From positions 1-63,546 of the forward strand of contig CALAJK010000008.1 of assembly GCA_937922795.1 (NCBI GenBank): a stretch of DNA of 63,546 bases. The letters are read 5' to 3'. Positions 9,734-18,915 of the stretch are shown here, piece by piece; position 1 is the first letter of the stretch, and the number at the start of each line of letters is the position of its first letter. The DNA comes from an uncultured Anaerolineae bacterium (lineage in GTDB: Bacteria > Chloroflexota > Anaerolineae > Aggregatilineales > Phototrophicaceae). The notes beneath the pieces were generated by a model. It had not been told where the DNA came from, searched no databases, and worked only from the letters and a program-made list of their open reading frames with translations. Both the position numbers and the translations under genes were made by a program.

Positions 9734-12034
9734 ATGGTCATTCACGCTCACACAGCCTCTGCTCGGATCAGACAGCGGCTGGACGGCGGCTGGCAGGTGC
9801 GGCCGATCCCACTGGATGCGCCGATCCCCTGGGATGATTCGTCCGCCGATAATTGCCTGTTCGTGCCGGATTGCGCTCATCTGCAGCCGATCCTGTTCCC
9901 TCAAAACCCATACTGGGGAGAACATTTGCGGACGGTCAATCAGCAGGCCTGGATCTACCGGCGCTCTTTTTCACTTACAGCGCCCAGGCGCTCACGCGCG
10001 CGGCTTTGGTTTGAAGGGGTAGACTATTTCGCCGAGGTTTGGCTCAACCGTCAGTATCTGGGGCGGCATGAAGGGGCTTTCGCTCCGTTTACCCTGGACG
10101 CCACGCACACTCTGCGTCATGATCAGCCCAACGAGCTGCTGGTTAGAGTATCTTCGCCCTGGGATCCTCCCCAACCCGGCGGGACTTACCCCACCGATCA
10201 TGTCGTGCGCGGTCTGGTGAAGGGACTATACGAACACGGCGAAGGCGTGATCCCGCCCGATGTGAACCCGATCGGCATCTGGCGACCGGTCTGGCTGCTG
10301 CTGGACGATGGCATCAGCCTGGACCATATCCGCATTTGGGCAGACATGCACGGCCAGGTACAACTGCGTTTTACGACCACGAATGCTGCGGATGTCATCT
10401 GGCATGGAACCCTGGCGATCGCGATCGAGGCGGAGAACCACGACGGACCTGGGACGGCGACTTCGATCAACTGCGAACTCTCGCCCGGCAGCGGTTGGGT
10501 TGACTGCACCCTCAGCGTGCCGGAACCGCGGCTGTGGTGGCCCTGGGATCACGGACGTCCCGATCTGTACCGCCTCATCGCTCAACTGCGCAGCCTCGAC
10601 GGGACTGTCATCAGCTCTGGCTGTGCGGTCTTCGGCCTGCGGACAGTGCGTCTAGAGCGAAGCCCAAAGCGATTCACCTATATTATCAATGAGCGTCCGG
10701 TGTTCGTGCGCGGCTCTTCCTATATCCCCCAGCTATACCTGTCGCAGGCCGACTCGGCGCGGCTGACGGCTGATCTGGCGCGGGCGCGGTCGGCCAATTT
10801 GAACCTGCTGCGCGCCCATGTTCACGTATCGCCGCCGGAGTTCTACCACCTGTGCGACCGAGAAGGCATGCTCGTCTGGCAAGATTTTGAGCTGAATTGG
10901 ATCCAGGACTCTTCAGCCGCCTTTGAAAAACGGGCTATCGCCCTACAGCGCGAGATGATCGCGCTGCTGGGGAACCATCCCTGTATCATCACCTGGTCAT
11001 GCCACAACGAACCGACGATGGTGTTCGCCCGCCGCCATAATCTGGAGACGCGCCCCGACCCGGCGCTGTATGCGGACGCCCAGCAGCAGGACCCGACGCG
11101 CCCCGTCATGATCTGCTCCGGCCAGATGGAAAACGACTGGCGCCGCGCCGGCGATGTGCATTCGTATTATGGGGCGATCTGGACATCGCGCTACACCGAT
11201 ATCTACCGGCATCGCTTCCGGCTGAACACGGAGTTTGGTTTTGAAGCCCCGGCCGATCCCAAAACGCTTCAGGGCTATCCGGAAGTTTGGACGCGCCTGC
11301 AGCATCTTGAAAAGCACATCAGCGACTTATGGGCTTACCAGGCGGCCTTGATCCAGTACCAGGTGGAGCACCTGCGCCGGCTGCGCGCTGAAGGCTGCGC
11401 CGGCTACATTCACTTCTGGCTGGCTGATCTCGTCCCACAGGTGGGCTGCGGCGTGCTCGACTCGGAGCGACGGCCCAAAGGCGGCTACCACGCCCTGCAG
11501 CGAGCTTCGCAGCCACTGCAGATCGCCCTCGAGCACGATGGCCATCGACCGCGCGGCCTGTGGGTCTTCAACGACACACCGCAGCCTTTTCCAGGCGCAG
11601 TCGCAAGCTGGCAGGCATACGACGACCACGATCAACTTGTCTGGGAAGGCGCAGTTCACCGCGACATCGCCCCCAACGCCAGCCAGGCGCTCATCCGGCC
11701 TTTCGGCCAAGCGCTGCGCCCCGCTGCCTGCGCCCGGCTGAAGCTGGCGCTCCACGACCAAGCGGGCGGGCTGCTGGCGGAAAACGTCTACCTGCGGCCG
11801 TTTCAGCCGCTTCGCCGGCCCCGAGGCTACCCCTGGAAGTTCGACCCATATTTAGGCACGAAGGTGTTCGATCGCCCCGACGCGCCCAGCCTGGCCGACG
11901 CCCAGGTGAGCCGTCTCATCAAGCTCATCCCGCTGCCCCTGCGCGAGGCAGCCGCCGAGTGGGCGCTGCGCCAGCGGCTGCCTATCTGGTTCGTGTCGGC
12001 GGTCGCCCGCATCGCCGATATGCTGCTAGGATGA
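9734..12034 (+). CDS. Glycoside hydrolase family 2 protein (beta-mannosidase/beta-galactosidase-like)
   Basis: This 766-residue protein has the GH2 layout: an N-terminal sugar-binding jelly roll (WFEGVDYFAEVWLNRQYLGRHEGAF), immunoglobulin-like domains, then a TIM barrel starting near residue 310 (FTYIINERPVFVRGSSYIP). The acid/base is predicted as E426 in CHNEPTM and the nucleophile as E500 in NTEFGFEA. No signal peptide is evident, so it probably acts in the cytoplasm. The HNEP and TEFG patterns fit beta-mannosidase or exo-beta-glucosaminidase relatives better than LacZ, but the substrate is not determinable. It is transcribed alone and is separated by a hairpin from the convergent radical SAM gene. 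Confidence 0.85.
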   Translation: MVIHAHTASARIRQRLDGGWQVRPIPLDAPIPWDDSSADNCLFVPDCAHLQPILFPQNPYWGEHLRTVNQQAWIYRRSFSLTAPRRSRARLWFEGVDYFAEVWLNRQYLGRHEGAFAPFTLDATHTLRHDQPNELLVRVSSPWDPPQPGGTYPTDHVVRGLVKGLYEHGEGVIPPDVNPIGIWRPVWLLLDDGISLDHIRIWADMHGQVQLRFTTTNAADVIWHGTLAIAIEAENHDGPGTATSINCELSPGSGWVDCTLSVPEPRLWWPWDHGRPDLYRLIAQLRSLDGTVISSGCAVFGLRTVRLERSPKRFTYIINERPVFVRGSSYIPQLYLSQADSARLTADLARARSANLNLLRAHVHVSPPEFYHLCDREGMLVWQDFELNWIQDSSAAFEKRAIALQREMIALLGNHPCIITWSCHNEPTMVFARRHNLETRPDPALYADAQQQDPTRPVMICSGQMENDWRRAGDVHSYYGAIWTSRYTDIYRHRFRLNTEFGFEAPADPKTLQGYPEVWTRLQHLEKHISDLWAYQAALIQYQVEHLRRLRAEGCAGYIHFWLADLVPQVGCGVLDSERRPKGGYHALQRASQPLQIALEHDGHRPRGLWVFNDTPQPFPGAVASWQAYDDHDQLVWEGAVHRDIAPNASQALIRPFGQALRPAACARLKLALHDQAGGLLAENVYLRPFQPLRRPRGYPWKFDPYLGTKVFDRPDAPSLADAQVSRLIKLIPLPLREAAAEWALRQRLPIWFVSAVARIADMLLG

Positions 12035-12049
12035 AAAATGCCTACAGCG

Positions 12050-12077
12050 GATGAGGGGCAGCGCGCCGCCCCTCATC
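12050..12077. terminator. Bidirectional stem-loop between convergent genes
   Basis: A perfect 10-bp stem GATGAGGGGC / GCCCCTCATC closes an 8-nt loop. It lies 16 bp after the GH2 stop and 28 bp beyond the radical SAM stop on the other strand. There is no T-run on either side, so if it terminates it is not a textbook intrinsic terminator. Confidence 0.6.
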
Positions 12078-12104
12078 ACGGCTCTTGTCAGTGCGTGTCA
12101 AAGC

Positions 12105-13388
12105 TCAATTGCTGGAAGGCGCAGCGTCTCCAACTACCGGTATGGCATCCGGCGCGATGACCTCCTGGCCGTTCGTCGCTTCTTTTGCGCGGCGCTGAGC
12201 GACGACGTAGCTCCCGTACAATCGCCACTCGTCCATCCGGCAGGAGTGGACCAACTTGCCATCCCACACTGTCATATCCGGGCAGCTTTCACACATATCC
12301 ACCCGGCCATCCTCCAACAAGTCTGGCCCCTGGATGATACCGATGCTCTGCACGTACAGCGGACGGAACAGTTCGCCCGGACGGCGCAGCACTTCCCGGA
12401 AGAATTCGCCTGTGGCCTGGCGGACTCCTTTATCCAGCAGCCCCAACAAGAAGGCGATCTTTGGGATCCTGTGGCTGGGCGAATAGATGACGTAAGTGCC
12501 ATGCTGCAGATGATGAATGACCTGGAACAGCTCCATGACCTTCGGCCCAACCGAGCCATACATACGCGTCCGCGTCCCTAGCTGCGCCGAAACCAGCCAG
12601 GTGATCTTGTCATGCGCCTGCGTCCCGCCCATATAAGCCGATGTCTCGTAATGCGGGAACGACTCCTGGATTTTGGCGTAGATATCGGACGACGTGAGAT
12701 ACGACTCGGCGTCAGAGTCAGCCACATAGCTAGTTTGCATGTTGATCGGCTTGCCGTCCACCAGATATTCGAAATCGCCCCCCATCACGGCGTTGCGGAA
12801 GCCGATCAGCACCAGCCCATGTACACGATCAATGTTCTGATTAGCCCATCGCACCAGGTCTGGCACAAAATCCAAGTTACCAGGGTAGACCGTCATGCCA
12901 AAGCTGACGAACAAGCCGCCGACTGAATGCGCCATATCAGCGAAATGCTGGCGCAGCTCAAATAACTCATGTTCGGTTTTTCCCTTCCAGCGAGGGCGAT
13001 GCTGTTCGCTGTCAATGTGAAAGGTAAAGCCAACAGCGCCCGCCTTTTTCAGCTCGACCATGAACTCGCGGTTATTCTCCAGGCGAATGCCGTTGGTCAA
13101 AATGAGCGGCTTCATCTTTTGGCTGCGAATATAAGCGACAATATCCAGGATGTCAGGATGAATGAGCGGCTCTCCGCCCGCAATTGAAATATTGTCACAG
13201 TTGCGCCACGTCTTGAGCAGGTTGATCTCTTCTTTGATCTGCTCCAGCGATTTGTGTCCCTGCATACCATTGATACGGTAGCAACCGCGGCAGTAGGTAT
13301 TGCAGCGGTCTGTCACTTCCAACCAGCCGATCGGGTTGTCATTGCCAGACCAGGGGAAACGGTACATGTTTCGTTTTGAGGGAGCCAT
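12105..13388 (-). CDS. Radical SAM protein of unknown function
   Basis: This 427-residue protein has the canonical CxxxCxxC cluster at C29, C33 and C36 within VTDRCNTYCRGCYR, followed by the GGEPLIHPD motif that contacts SAM. A C-terminal cluster (DMCESCPDMTVWDGKLVHSC) could bind an auxiliary iron-sulphur cluster, though it is not a full SPASM domain. The substrate is not recognisable and no precursor peptide or obvious partner gene adjoins it. It is monocistronic. It is preceded by a highly structured leader of about 120 nt and by two tandem dyads, suggesting tight regulation. Putative -35/-10 boxes TTGTTT and TATTCT (16-bp spacing, minus strand, 13541-13514) flank the first dyad. Confidence 0.85.
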   Translation of the reverse strand: MAPSKRNMYRFPWSGNDNPIGWLEVTDRCNTYCRGCYRINGMQGHKSLEQIKEEINLLKTWRNCDNISIAGGEPLIHPDILDIVAYIRSQKMKPLILTNGIRLENNREFMVELKKAGAVGFTFHIDSEQHRPRWKGKTEHELFELRQHFADMAHSVGGLFVSFGMTVYPGNLDFVPDLVRWANQNIDRVHGLVLIGFRNAVMGGDFEYLVDGKPINMQTSYVADSDAESYLTSSDIYAKIQESFPHYETSAYMGGTQAHDKITWLVSAQLGTRTRMYGSVGPKVMELFQVIHHLQHGTYVIYSPSHRIPKIAFLLGLLDKGVRQATGEFFREVLRRPGELFRPLYVQSIGIIQGPDLLEDGRVDMCESCPDMTVWDGKLVHSCRMDEWRLYGSYVVAQRRAKEATNGQEVIAPDAIPVVGDAAPSSN

Positions 13389-13410
13389 CAGACGAATCCT
13401 TTCTGAGAAG

Positions 13411-13514
13411 TGGCGGGAACCACTGAAATGGCGGAGCAGGGGCTGGACGATCGGTCAGGATCGAGAGCGGCGCTCAACGTGGTCAAGCCCCTGACCGTCA
13501 TCAACTTCCCGCCA
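13411..13514 (-). promoter_or_regulatory. Structured 5' leader of the radical SAM gene (candidate riboregulator)
   Basis: Read on the minus strand, this region begins with TGGCGGGAA (13514-13506) and ends with TTCCCGCCA (13419-13411), perfect 9-bp arms that would close a multibranch structure just upstream of an AAAGGA ribosome site. Inside, CGGTCAGG (13497-13490) is complementary to CCTGACCG (13459-13452), while the overlapping CAGGGGCT (13493-13486) is complementary to AGCCCCTG (13444-13437). The two pairings share four bases and compete. A closing helix with mutually exclusive internal helices is what a riboswitch or attenuator would show. I do not recognise a known class. Confidence 0.5.
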
Positions 13515-13520
13515 GAATAA

Positions 13521-13574
13521 TTATTTAGCATCGCTAAACAAGTGTACCGCAGTTTATTTAGCTTTGCAAAGCAA
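13521..13574. promoter_or_regulatory. Two tandem 21-bp operator-like dyads
   Basis: Copy 1 (13521-13541) contains TTTAGC-ATC-GCTAAA. Copy 2 (13554-13574) begins with the same TTATTTAGC and is centred on CTTTGCAAAG. Both end in CAA, and they start 33 bp apart, about three helical turns, so two dimers could sit on the same face of the DNA. Copy 1 lies between putative -35 and -10 boxes of the radical SAM gene. The TTTAG/CTAAA arms recall metalloregulator sites of the DtxR/MntR type, but the cognate regulator is not in the window. Confidence 0.55.
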
Positions 13575-13825
13575 TTCTCATGTTAAGGTTCGACGAACGG
13601 GTTTTCACATCGAAACGGCGAGGGCATCATCCAAAACACATCCAAAACCGAGGTAGAGCTTTGAACCGCAGCGATGTATAATTGCAAAAATTCATGCGTC
13701 AGCCCCTCAGATGAATAGTTGATCCACTTTCACATTGGACATACCTTTGCTAGAAACGCGGGTGATCTGAGTCTACAATAACGGCGCGATGACAAGCTGC
13801 ATTCCCTTCACGAGGTAAACAGATC
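13575..13825. other. Upstream region of the 2-oxoacid dehydrogenase operon
   Basis: This AT-richer spacer precedes the E2 gene. TATAAT at 13677-13682 and TACAAT at 13774-13779 are candidate -10 boxes, neither with a good -35. CACGAGGTAA at 13809-13818 can serve as the E2 ribosome site. No gene or RNA seen. Confidence 0.35.
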
Positions 13826-15184
13826 ATGGCAACCGCCGTCGTCATGCCCAAACTGGGAAATACGGTCGAGAGCTCGATCATCGTCGAGTGGAAGAAGCGC
13901 CCTGGCGACCGCATCGCTGAAGGCGAAGCGATCTGCGAGATCGAAACCGACAAAGCGACCATGGAAGTCGAAAGTCCAGTATCCGGCACTGTCCTAGAGC
14001 TCTTTTTCCAACCAGGCGACGACGTGCCCGTTCAAGTGCCCATTGCCGCCGTGGGCGAACCAGGAGAACCGATTGATCATCTGCGGCCAGCCGCATCCAC
14101 AGCCCCTCCGTCAGCAGCGGCCGAAGCCGCGTCGGCCCCGTCTGCTGCCCCTACTCCCCCCGAAACTCCCTCAACCAAAGCGCCAGACTTCGTGGGCATT
14201 TCCCCGCGGGCTCGTGGCCTGGCGCAGCGTAAAGAAGTGGACATCACGGGCATAAAGGGCAGCGGGCCAGGTGGGCGTATCATCGAGCGCGACATCCAGG
14301 CGGCGCTGGCAAGCCGACCGCGCATGACGCCGCTGGCGCGCTCGATGGTTTCGTCGGGCGATTTCGCCGCGCCGCCGACCGGATCGGGCATCGGCGGGCG
14401 CATCACCTCCAAGGATTTGCAGGCGGTGAGCGGCGCACCGGCCGCCTCTCAGGCCGCCACCGCGCCCTACCCTGCCTCAGCTCCCGCAGACGATGTTCAG
14501 GTCATCCCTCTCAAGGGCACCCGCAAAGTCATCTCTGAGCGCATGTTGGCCTCCATGCAGACCACCGCCCAGCTCACGATGCACGCGGCGGCGGATGCCC
14601 GCGCATTGGTGGCCTACCGCCAGCGCTTGAAGAGCAGCCCCGAAGCGCTGGGATTGCAGAAGATCACGATCAACGATCTGGTGCTGCTGGCGGTAGCGCG
14701 CACCCTGCCCCAGTTCCCCGATTTGAACGCGCTGTTCACCGGCGATGCGATCCATCAGTACAGCAGCGTCCATTTGGGATTTGCCGTCGACACGCCTCGC
14801 GGCCTGATCGTGCCGGTCATCCGGAACGCGCATCAACTTGGCCTGAAGCAGCTCGCCCAGGAGTCGCGCCGTCTGGCAGAAGCCTGTCTGAACGGCAAAG
14901 TACTGCCGGATGAACTGAACGGGGGCACGTTCACCGTCACCAATCTGGGCAGCTTCGGCATTGAGAGCTTCACGCCGATTTTAAATCCGCCTCAAGTAGC
15001 CATTCTGGGAGTCTGCAATATCAATCTCAAAGCGGTTGAAACGGATAAAGGGGTTGAATTCATCCCACATCTAGGTTTGTCGCTGACGATCAACCATCAG
15101 GTGGTTGACGGCGCGCCCGGGGCTCGTTTCCTGCATGCGCTCAGCCAAAATCTAGCCGCTTTTGAACTCACACTGGCGCTGTAG
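13826..15184 (+). CDS. Dihydrolipoamide acyltransferase (E2) of a 2-oxoacid dehydrogenase complex
   Basis: This 452-residue E2 has an N-terminal lipoyl domain with the lipoylated lysine at K43 in [10 protein letters not shown]. An Ala/Pro-rich linker (about 85-115) follows. Then come two peripheral-subunit-binding-like domains in tandem, one with SPRARGLAQ and [14 protein letters not shown], the other with TPLARSMV and [14 protein letters not shown]. The C-terminal acyltransferase core (about 220-452) ends with [14 protein letters not shown], which holds the catalytic His. It is followed 35 bp later by the fused E1. The substrate may be pyruvate, but branched-chain or acetoin-type complexes share this layout. 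Tandem binding domains are unusual. Confidence 0.9.
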   Translation: MATAVVMPKLGNTVESSIIVEWKKRPGDRIAEGEAICEIETDKATMEVESPVSGTVLELFFQPGDDVPVQVPIAAVGEPGEPIDHLRPAASTAPPSAAAEAASAPSAAPTPPETPSTKAPDFVGISPRARGLAQRKEVDITGIKGSGPGGRIIERDIQAALASRPRMTPLARSMVSSGDFAAPPTGSGIGGRITSKDLQAVSGAPAASQAATAPYPASAPADDVQVIPLKGTRKVISERMLASMQTTAQLTMHAAADARALVAYRQRLKSSPEALGLQKITINDLVLLAVARTLPQFPDLNALFTGDAIHQYSSVHLGFAVDTPRGLIVPVIRNAHQLGLKQLAQESRRLAEACLNGKVLPDELNGGTFTVTNLGSFGIESFTPILNPPQVAILGVCNINLKAVETDKGVEFIPHLGLSLTINHQVVDGAPGARFLHALSQNLAAFELTLAL

Positions 15185-15219
15185 CTGCCAGACCAACATC
15201 ACTGACCGAGGAAAACACC

Positions 15220-17679
15220 ATGACCAAAGCCATCCTGATTGACCCAAACGAAGTCCGCCAGAAAACCGTCCTGAAAAGCCCTGAAATCCCGCTCAACGCG
15301 TATGAGTCGGATCCAGCCGCAGAAGCGCAGAAATTTGGACGAGATGGGCTGGTGCGCATTTACCGCGACATGCTCTTCATCCGCGAGTTCGAGACGATGC
15401 TCGACCGCATCAAGAAAGAGGGCGTATACGAAGGCATCGAATACAACCATAAGGGCCCCGCGCACCTCTCGATCGGTCAGGAAGCATCGGCTGTCGGCCA
15501 AGCGTATCACCTCACGACCGACGACTTCATCTTCGGGTCACACCGCAGCCATGGTGAAATCCTCGCCAAGTGCTTTTCGGCCATTGAAAAGCTGAACGAC
15601 AACCAACTGATGGCCATCATGGAGTCGTACATGCAGGGCCAGACGCTGCGCGTGGTCGAGACGTTCAGCCGCAAACGATCTGTCAAAGATCTGGCGATAG
15701 ACTATGTGCTGTACGGCACGCTGGCCGAAATCTTTGGCCGCGCCTACGGTTTCAACAAGGGCATGGGCGGCTCTATGCATGCTTTCTTTCCGCCCTTCGG
15801 CGTCATGCCTAACAATGCCATCGTAGGCGGCTCCGGCGATATCGCCGTCGGCAGCGCGCTCTACAAGCGCATCAATCGTAAGCCTGGCATCGTCATCGCC
15901 AACATCGGCGACGCCTCCATGGGCTGCGGCCCAGTCTGGGAAGGCATGATGTTCGCCGCGATGGATCAATACCGCACCCTGTGGGATCCAGAAATCGGCG
16001 GGGCGCCGCCTATGCTGTTCAACTTCATGAACAATTTCTACGGCATGGGCGGCCAGCCGGTCGGCGAGACAATGGGTTTCCAGGTGCTGGCGCGCGTCGG
16101 CCTGGGCGTCAACCCGGAAGCCATGCACGCCGAACGTGTGGATGGCTATAATCCGCTGGCGGTCGCTGACGCCATTGAACGCAAGCGCGTCATCCTGGAA
16201 GCCGGGCGCGGCCCGGTGCTGCTAGATGTGGTCACCTATCGGTTCTCCGGCCACTCGCCGTCTGATGCTTCATCATATCGCGACAAGAACGAGGTCGAGC
16301 GCTGGCGGCAGCATGACCCGCTCATCGGCTATGCTGAATACCTCAAAGAAAACGGCCATGCCGGCGACTCCGACCTGGAAGCGTTCAAAGCCGACATCAG
16401 CGAGCGGCTGATCGAAGTGCTCAAGGCTGCCGTCTCGCTCGAAATTTCGCCCCGTGTGGATACCAAGACCGACGTCATCGGCAGCATGATGTTCTCTTAC
16501 GGCTTCGCCGACCGAATGGCCGAAGGTGAACCCGAAGTGCTGCTGCCAAAAGACGAGAGCCGATTGAAGATCACCTACGCCAAACATCGCTTTGGCCTCA
16601 AGGATGGCAAACCGCTGCCCAAGCTCCAGTGCGTCACCTATGCTGAAGCGCTGTATGAAGCCATGATGCACCGCTTCTACGAAGACCCGACTATGGTCGC
16701 TTATGGCGAGGAAAACCGAGACTGGGGCGGCGCTTTCGGCGTCTATCGCGGCCTGACAGAATGCTTGCCCTACCATCGACTGTTCAATACGCCTATTTCA
16801 GAGGGTGCGATCGTCGGCACGGCGGTCGGCTATGCGCTCAGCGGTGGTCGGGTCGTGGCCGAACTGATGTACTGTGACTTCATGGGGCGCGCCGGCGATG
16901 AAATCTTCAACCAGATGGCCAAATGGCAGGCCATGTCGGCCGGCGTGCTGACGATGCCGCTGGTGCTGCGCGTCTCGGTCGGGTCGAAGTACGGCGCTCA
17001 GCATTCTCAGGACTGGACGTCGATCGTCGCTCACATCCCCGGACTGCGCGTGTTCTTCCCCGCCACCGCCTACGATGCCAAAGGGATGCTCAATCTGGCG
17101 CTGCGCGGCACCGACCCTGTCGTCTTTTTCGAGAGCCAGCGGCTGTACACCGAACCGGAGACGCTGGTAGAAGGCGGTGTCCCGATTGACTACTACGAAG
17201 TTGAGCTCGGCGAACCGGCCATCCGGCGCACGGGCAGCGATCTGACGATCGTCACCATCGGCGCTACGCTGTACCGGGCGCTGGAGGCGGCGGATATCCT
17301 ACAGCAGCAGTACGGCCTATCGGTTGAGGTGATTGACGCGCGGTTCATCAACCCGCTGAATTACGAGAAGATCCTTGAGTCAGTCAGAAAAACGGGCAAG
17401 ATCGTGCTGGCATCTGACGCCTGTGAGCGCGGCTCATTCCTGCACACCATGGCTTCCAACATCAGTCAACTTGCTTTCGACTACCTGGATGGGCCAGTGG
17501 CGGTCGTCGGCGCGCGCAACTGGATCACGCCGGCAGCAGAGCTGGAGGATGCGTTCTTCCCGCAGAAAGAGTGGATCCTGGATACCATTCATGAACGCGT
17601 GCTGCCGCTTCCTGGCCATCAGGTGACCACCGTGCAGACAACTGACGAAATCCTGCGCCGCAATCGCCTGGGCGTATGA
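15220..17679 (+). CDS. Fused alpha-beta E1 component of a 2-oxoacid (pyruvate-type) dehydrogenase
   Basis: This 819-residue ThDP enzyme joins E1-alpha (about 1-450) and E1-beta (about 470-819), which are separate chains in most bacteria of this complex type. The alpha part has [22 protein letters not shown] and the ThDP motif [14 protein letters not shown] followed by NNFYGMGGQ. The beta part starts around the [13 protein letters not shown] segment and contains [18 protein letters not shown] and FFESQRLY, typical of transketolase-like beta chains. It decarboxylates the 2-oxo acid and acylates the E2 lipoyl group. No E3 (lipoamide dehydrogenase) gene is present in the window, so E3 must be encoded elsewhere. 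Confidence 0.9.
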   Translation: MTKAILIDPNEVRQKTVLKSPEIPLNAYESDPAAEAQKFGRDGLVRIYRDMLFIREFETMLDRIKKEGVYEGIEYNHKGPAHLSIGQEASAVGQAYHLTTDDFIFGSHRSHGEILAKCFSAIEKLNDNQLMAIMESYMQGQTLRVVETFSRKRSVKDLAIDYVLYGTLAEIFGRAYGFNKGMGGSMHAFFPPFGVMPNNAIVGGSGDIAVGSALYKRINRKPGIVIANIGDASMGCGPVWEGMMFAAMDQYRTLWDPEIGGAPPMLFNFMNNFYGMGGQPVGETMGFQVLARVGLGVNPEAMHAERVDGYNPLAVADAIERKRVILEAGRGPVLLDVVTYRFSGHSPSDASSYRDKNEVERWRQHDPLIGYAEYLKENGHAGDSDLEAFKADISERLIEVLKAAVSLEISPRVDTKTDVIGSMMFSYGFADRMAEGEPEVLLPKDESRLKITYAKHRFGLKDGKPLPKLQCVTYAEALYEAMMHRFYEDPTMVAYGEENRDWGGAFGVYRGLTECLPYHRLFNTPISEGAIVGTAVGYALSGGRVVAELMYCDFMGRAGDEIFNQMAKWQAMSAGVLTMPLVLRVSVGSKYGAQHSQDWTSIVAHIPGLRVFFPATAYDAKGMLNLALRGTDPVVFFESQRLYTEPETLVEGGVPIDYYEVELGEPAIRRTGSDLTIVTIGATLYRALEAADILQQQYGLSVEVIDARFINPLNYEKILESVRKTGKIVLASDACERGSFLHTMASNISQLAFDYLDGPVAVVGARNWITPAAELEDAFFPQKEWILDTIHERVLPLPGHQVTTVQTTDEILRRNRLGV

Positions 17680-17728
17680 GGGCGCGGCTCATCGCAAACG
17701 GCGTGTCTCGCGCCAGGAAGGCCAGTGG

Positions 17729-18883
17729 ATGTTCCCCAGGATCTATCTTGCCCTGGACAACTGCTTTGCATCGAAGCGTTGGACTGAACCAGAGGAATGG
17801 GCGCAGATCGCCGCCGACGCTGGCATCTACTACATTGAGGCCAGCGCTGATAATGAGTGCGATCCATTGTACACCACACCTGAGGCGCTCGAAGCCTGGA
17901 TCGATAAAGTCCGCAAGGCGACGGATCGCACCGGTGTCCGTGTAGCCAACCTGTACTCTGGACACGGCACTTATACTACGCTGGGGTTGGGACATCCTGA
18001 CGCGCGCATCCGCGATCATATCCATCATCGCTGGCTGGAGCCTATGATCCGCACCGCGGCAGCGCTGGGCGCCGGCCTGGGTTTCTTCTGTCATGCCTTC
18101 TCTCAGGCGACAGTAGCCGATCCAGATCGCTATGCTGCCGCAGAAGCCGAACTCTATGCCCGACTGGCCGCGTTGGCTCGATATGCTCAAGAACTTGGGC
18201 TTCCTAGTCTGTCGGTCGAACAGATGTACAGTCCACATCAGATACCTTGGACGATCGAAGGGGCGCGGCGGCTAATGCGGGCGGTCTACCGACAAGGCGG
18301 TTCAGCGCTGTACATCACGCTCGATACTGGGCATCAAACCGGACAGCGTCACTTTCTGCGGCCAGAGCCGGCGCAGCTAGACGCTTATACCCACGCCCGG
18401 CGCAGCGGCGACGCCCCGTCTGATCTGTGGTTGGGATACATCGCCGACTCCGACTGGCTGGATGACGGCCAGCCTACACACCGCCTGGCTGAACAGATCG
18501 AGCGCCATCCGCAGTGGTTCGCCGAACCGCAGGATGCTGACCTGTACGCATGGGCACAGACGCTGGGATGTTTCGCACCGATCATCCATCTACAGCAGAC
18601 CGACGGCAGCGTATCGGCGCACCGCCCGTTCACCGAAAAGTACAATCGAGACGGGATCGTGACGCCTCAGCGGCTGCTATCAGCGCTGCACACTGCCTAC
18701 CAGCGCGCCGCCGACGTCTCGGATTTGCCGCCTCCCTGTCAGGACATTTACCTTACACTGGAAATCTTCAGCGGCACTGCCGAGCGTCCGCAGCACAGCC
18801 TGAACAACATCCGCGAATCGGCTGCCTACTGGCGGGAATTCATCCCGCGTGACGGCCTGACTTTAGACCAGCTCGTTAGCTGA
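17729..18883 (+). CDS. Xylose-isomerase-like TIM-barrel sugar (phosphate) isomerase/epimerase
   Basis: This 384-residue protein has the AP-endonuclease-2/xylose-isomerase-like fold. The expected metal ligands are visible in order: Glu in SLSVEQMYSP, Asp and His in ITLDTGHQTG, and Glu in YLTLEIFSG near the C-terminus. Family members isomerise or epimerise ketoses and their phosphates. It sits between the 2-oxoacid dehydrogenase genes and a run of polyol dehydrogenases, so a role converting their ketose products is plausible. The exact substrate is not visible. The start lies 49 bp after the E1 stop. Confidence 0.78.
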   Translation: MFPRIYLALDNCFASKRWTEPEEWAQIAADAGIYYIEASADNECDPLYTTPEALEAWIDKVRKATDRTGVRVANLYSGHGTYTTLGLGHPDARIRDHIHHRWLEPMIRTAAALGAGLGFFCHAFSQATVADPDRYAAAEAELYARLAALARYAQELGLPSLSVEQMYSPHQIPWTIEGARRLMRAVYRQGGSALYITLDTGHQTGQRHFLRPEPAQLDAYTHARRSGDAPSDLWLGYIADSDWLDDGQPTHRLAEQIERHPQWFAEPQDADLYAWAQTLGCFAPIIHLQQTDGSVSAHRPFTEKYNRDGIVTPQRLLSALHTAYQRAADVSDLPPPCQDIYLTLEIFSGTAERPQHSLNNIRESAAYWREFIPRDGLTLDQLVS

Positions 18884-18915
18884 GAGCGCCAACGCTATTC
18901 GACAAGAGCAGGATA

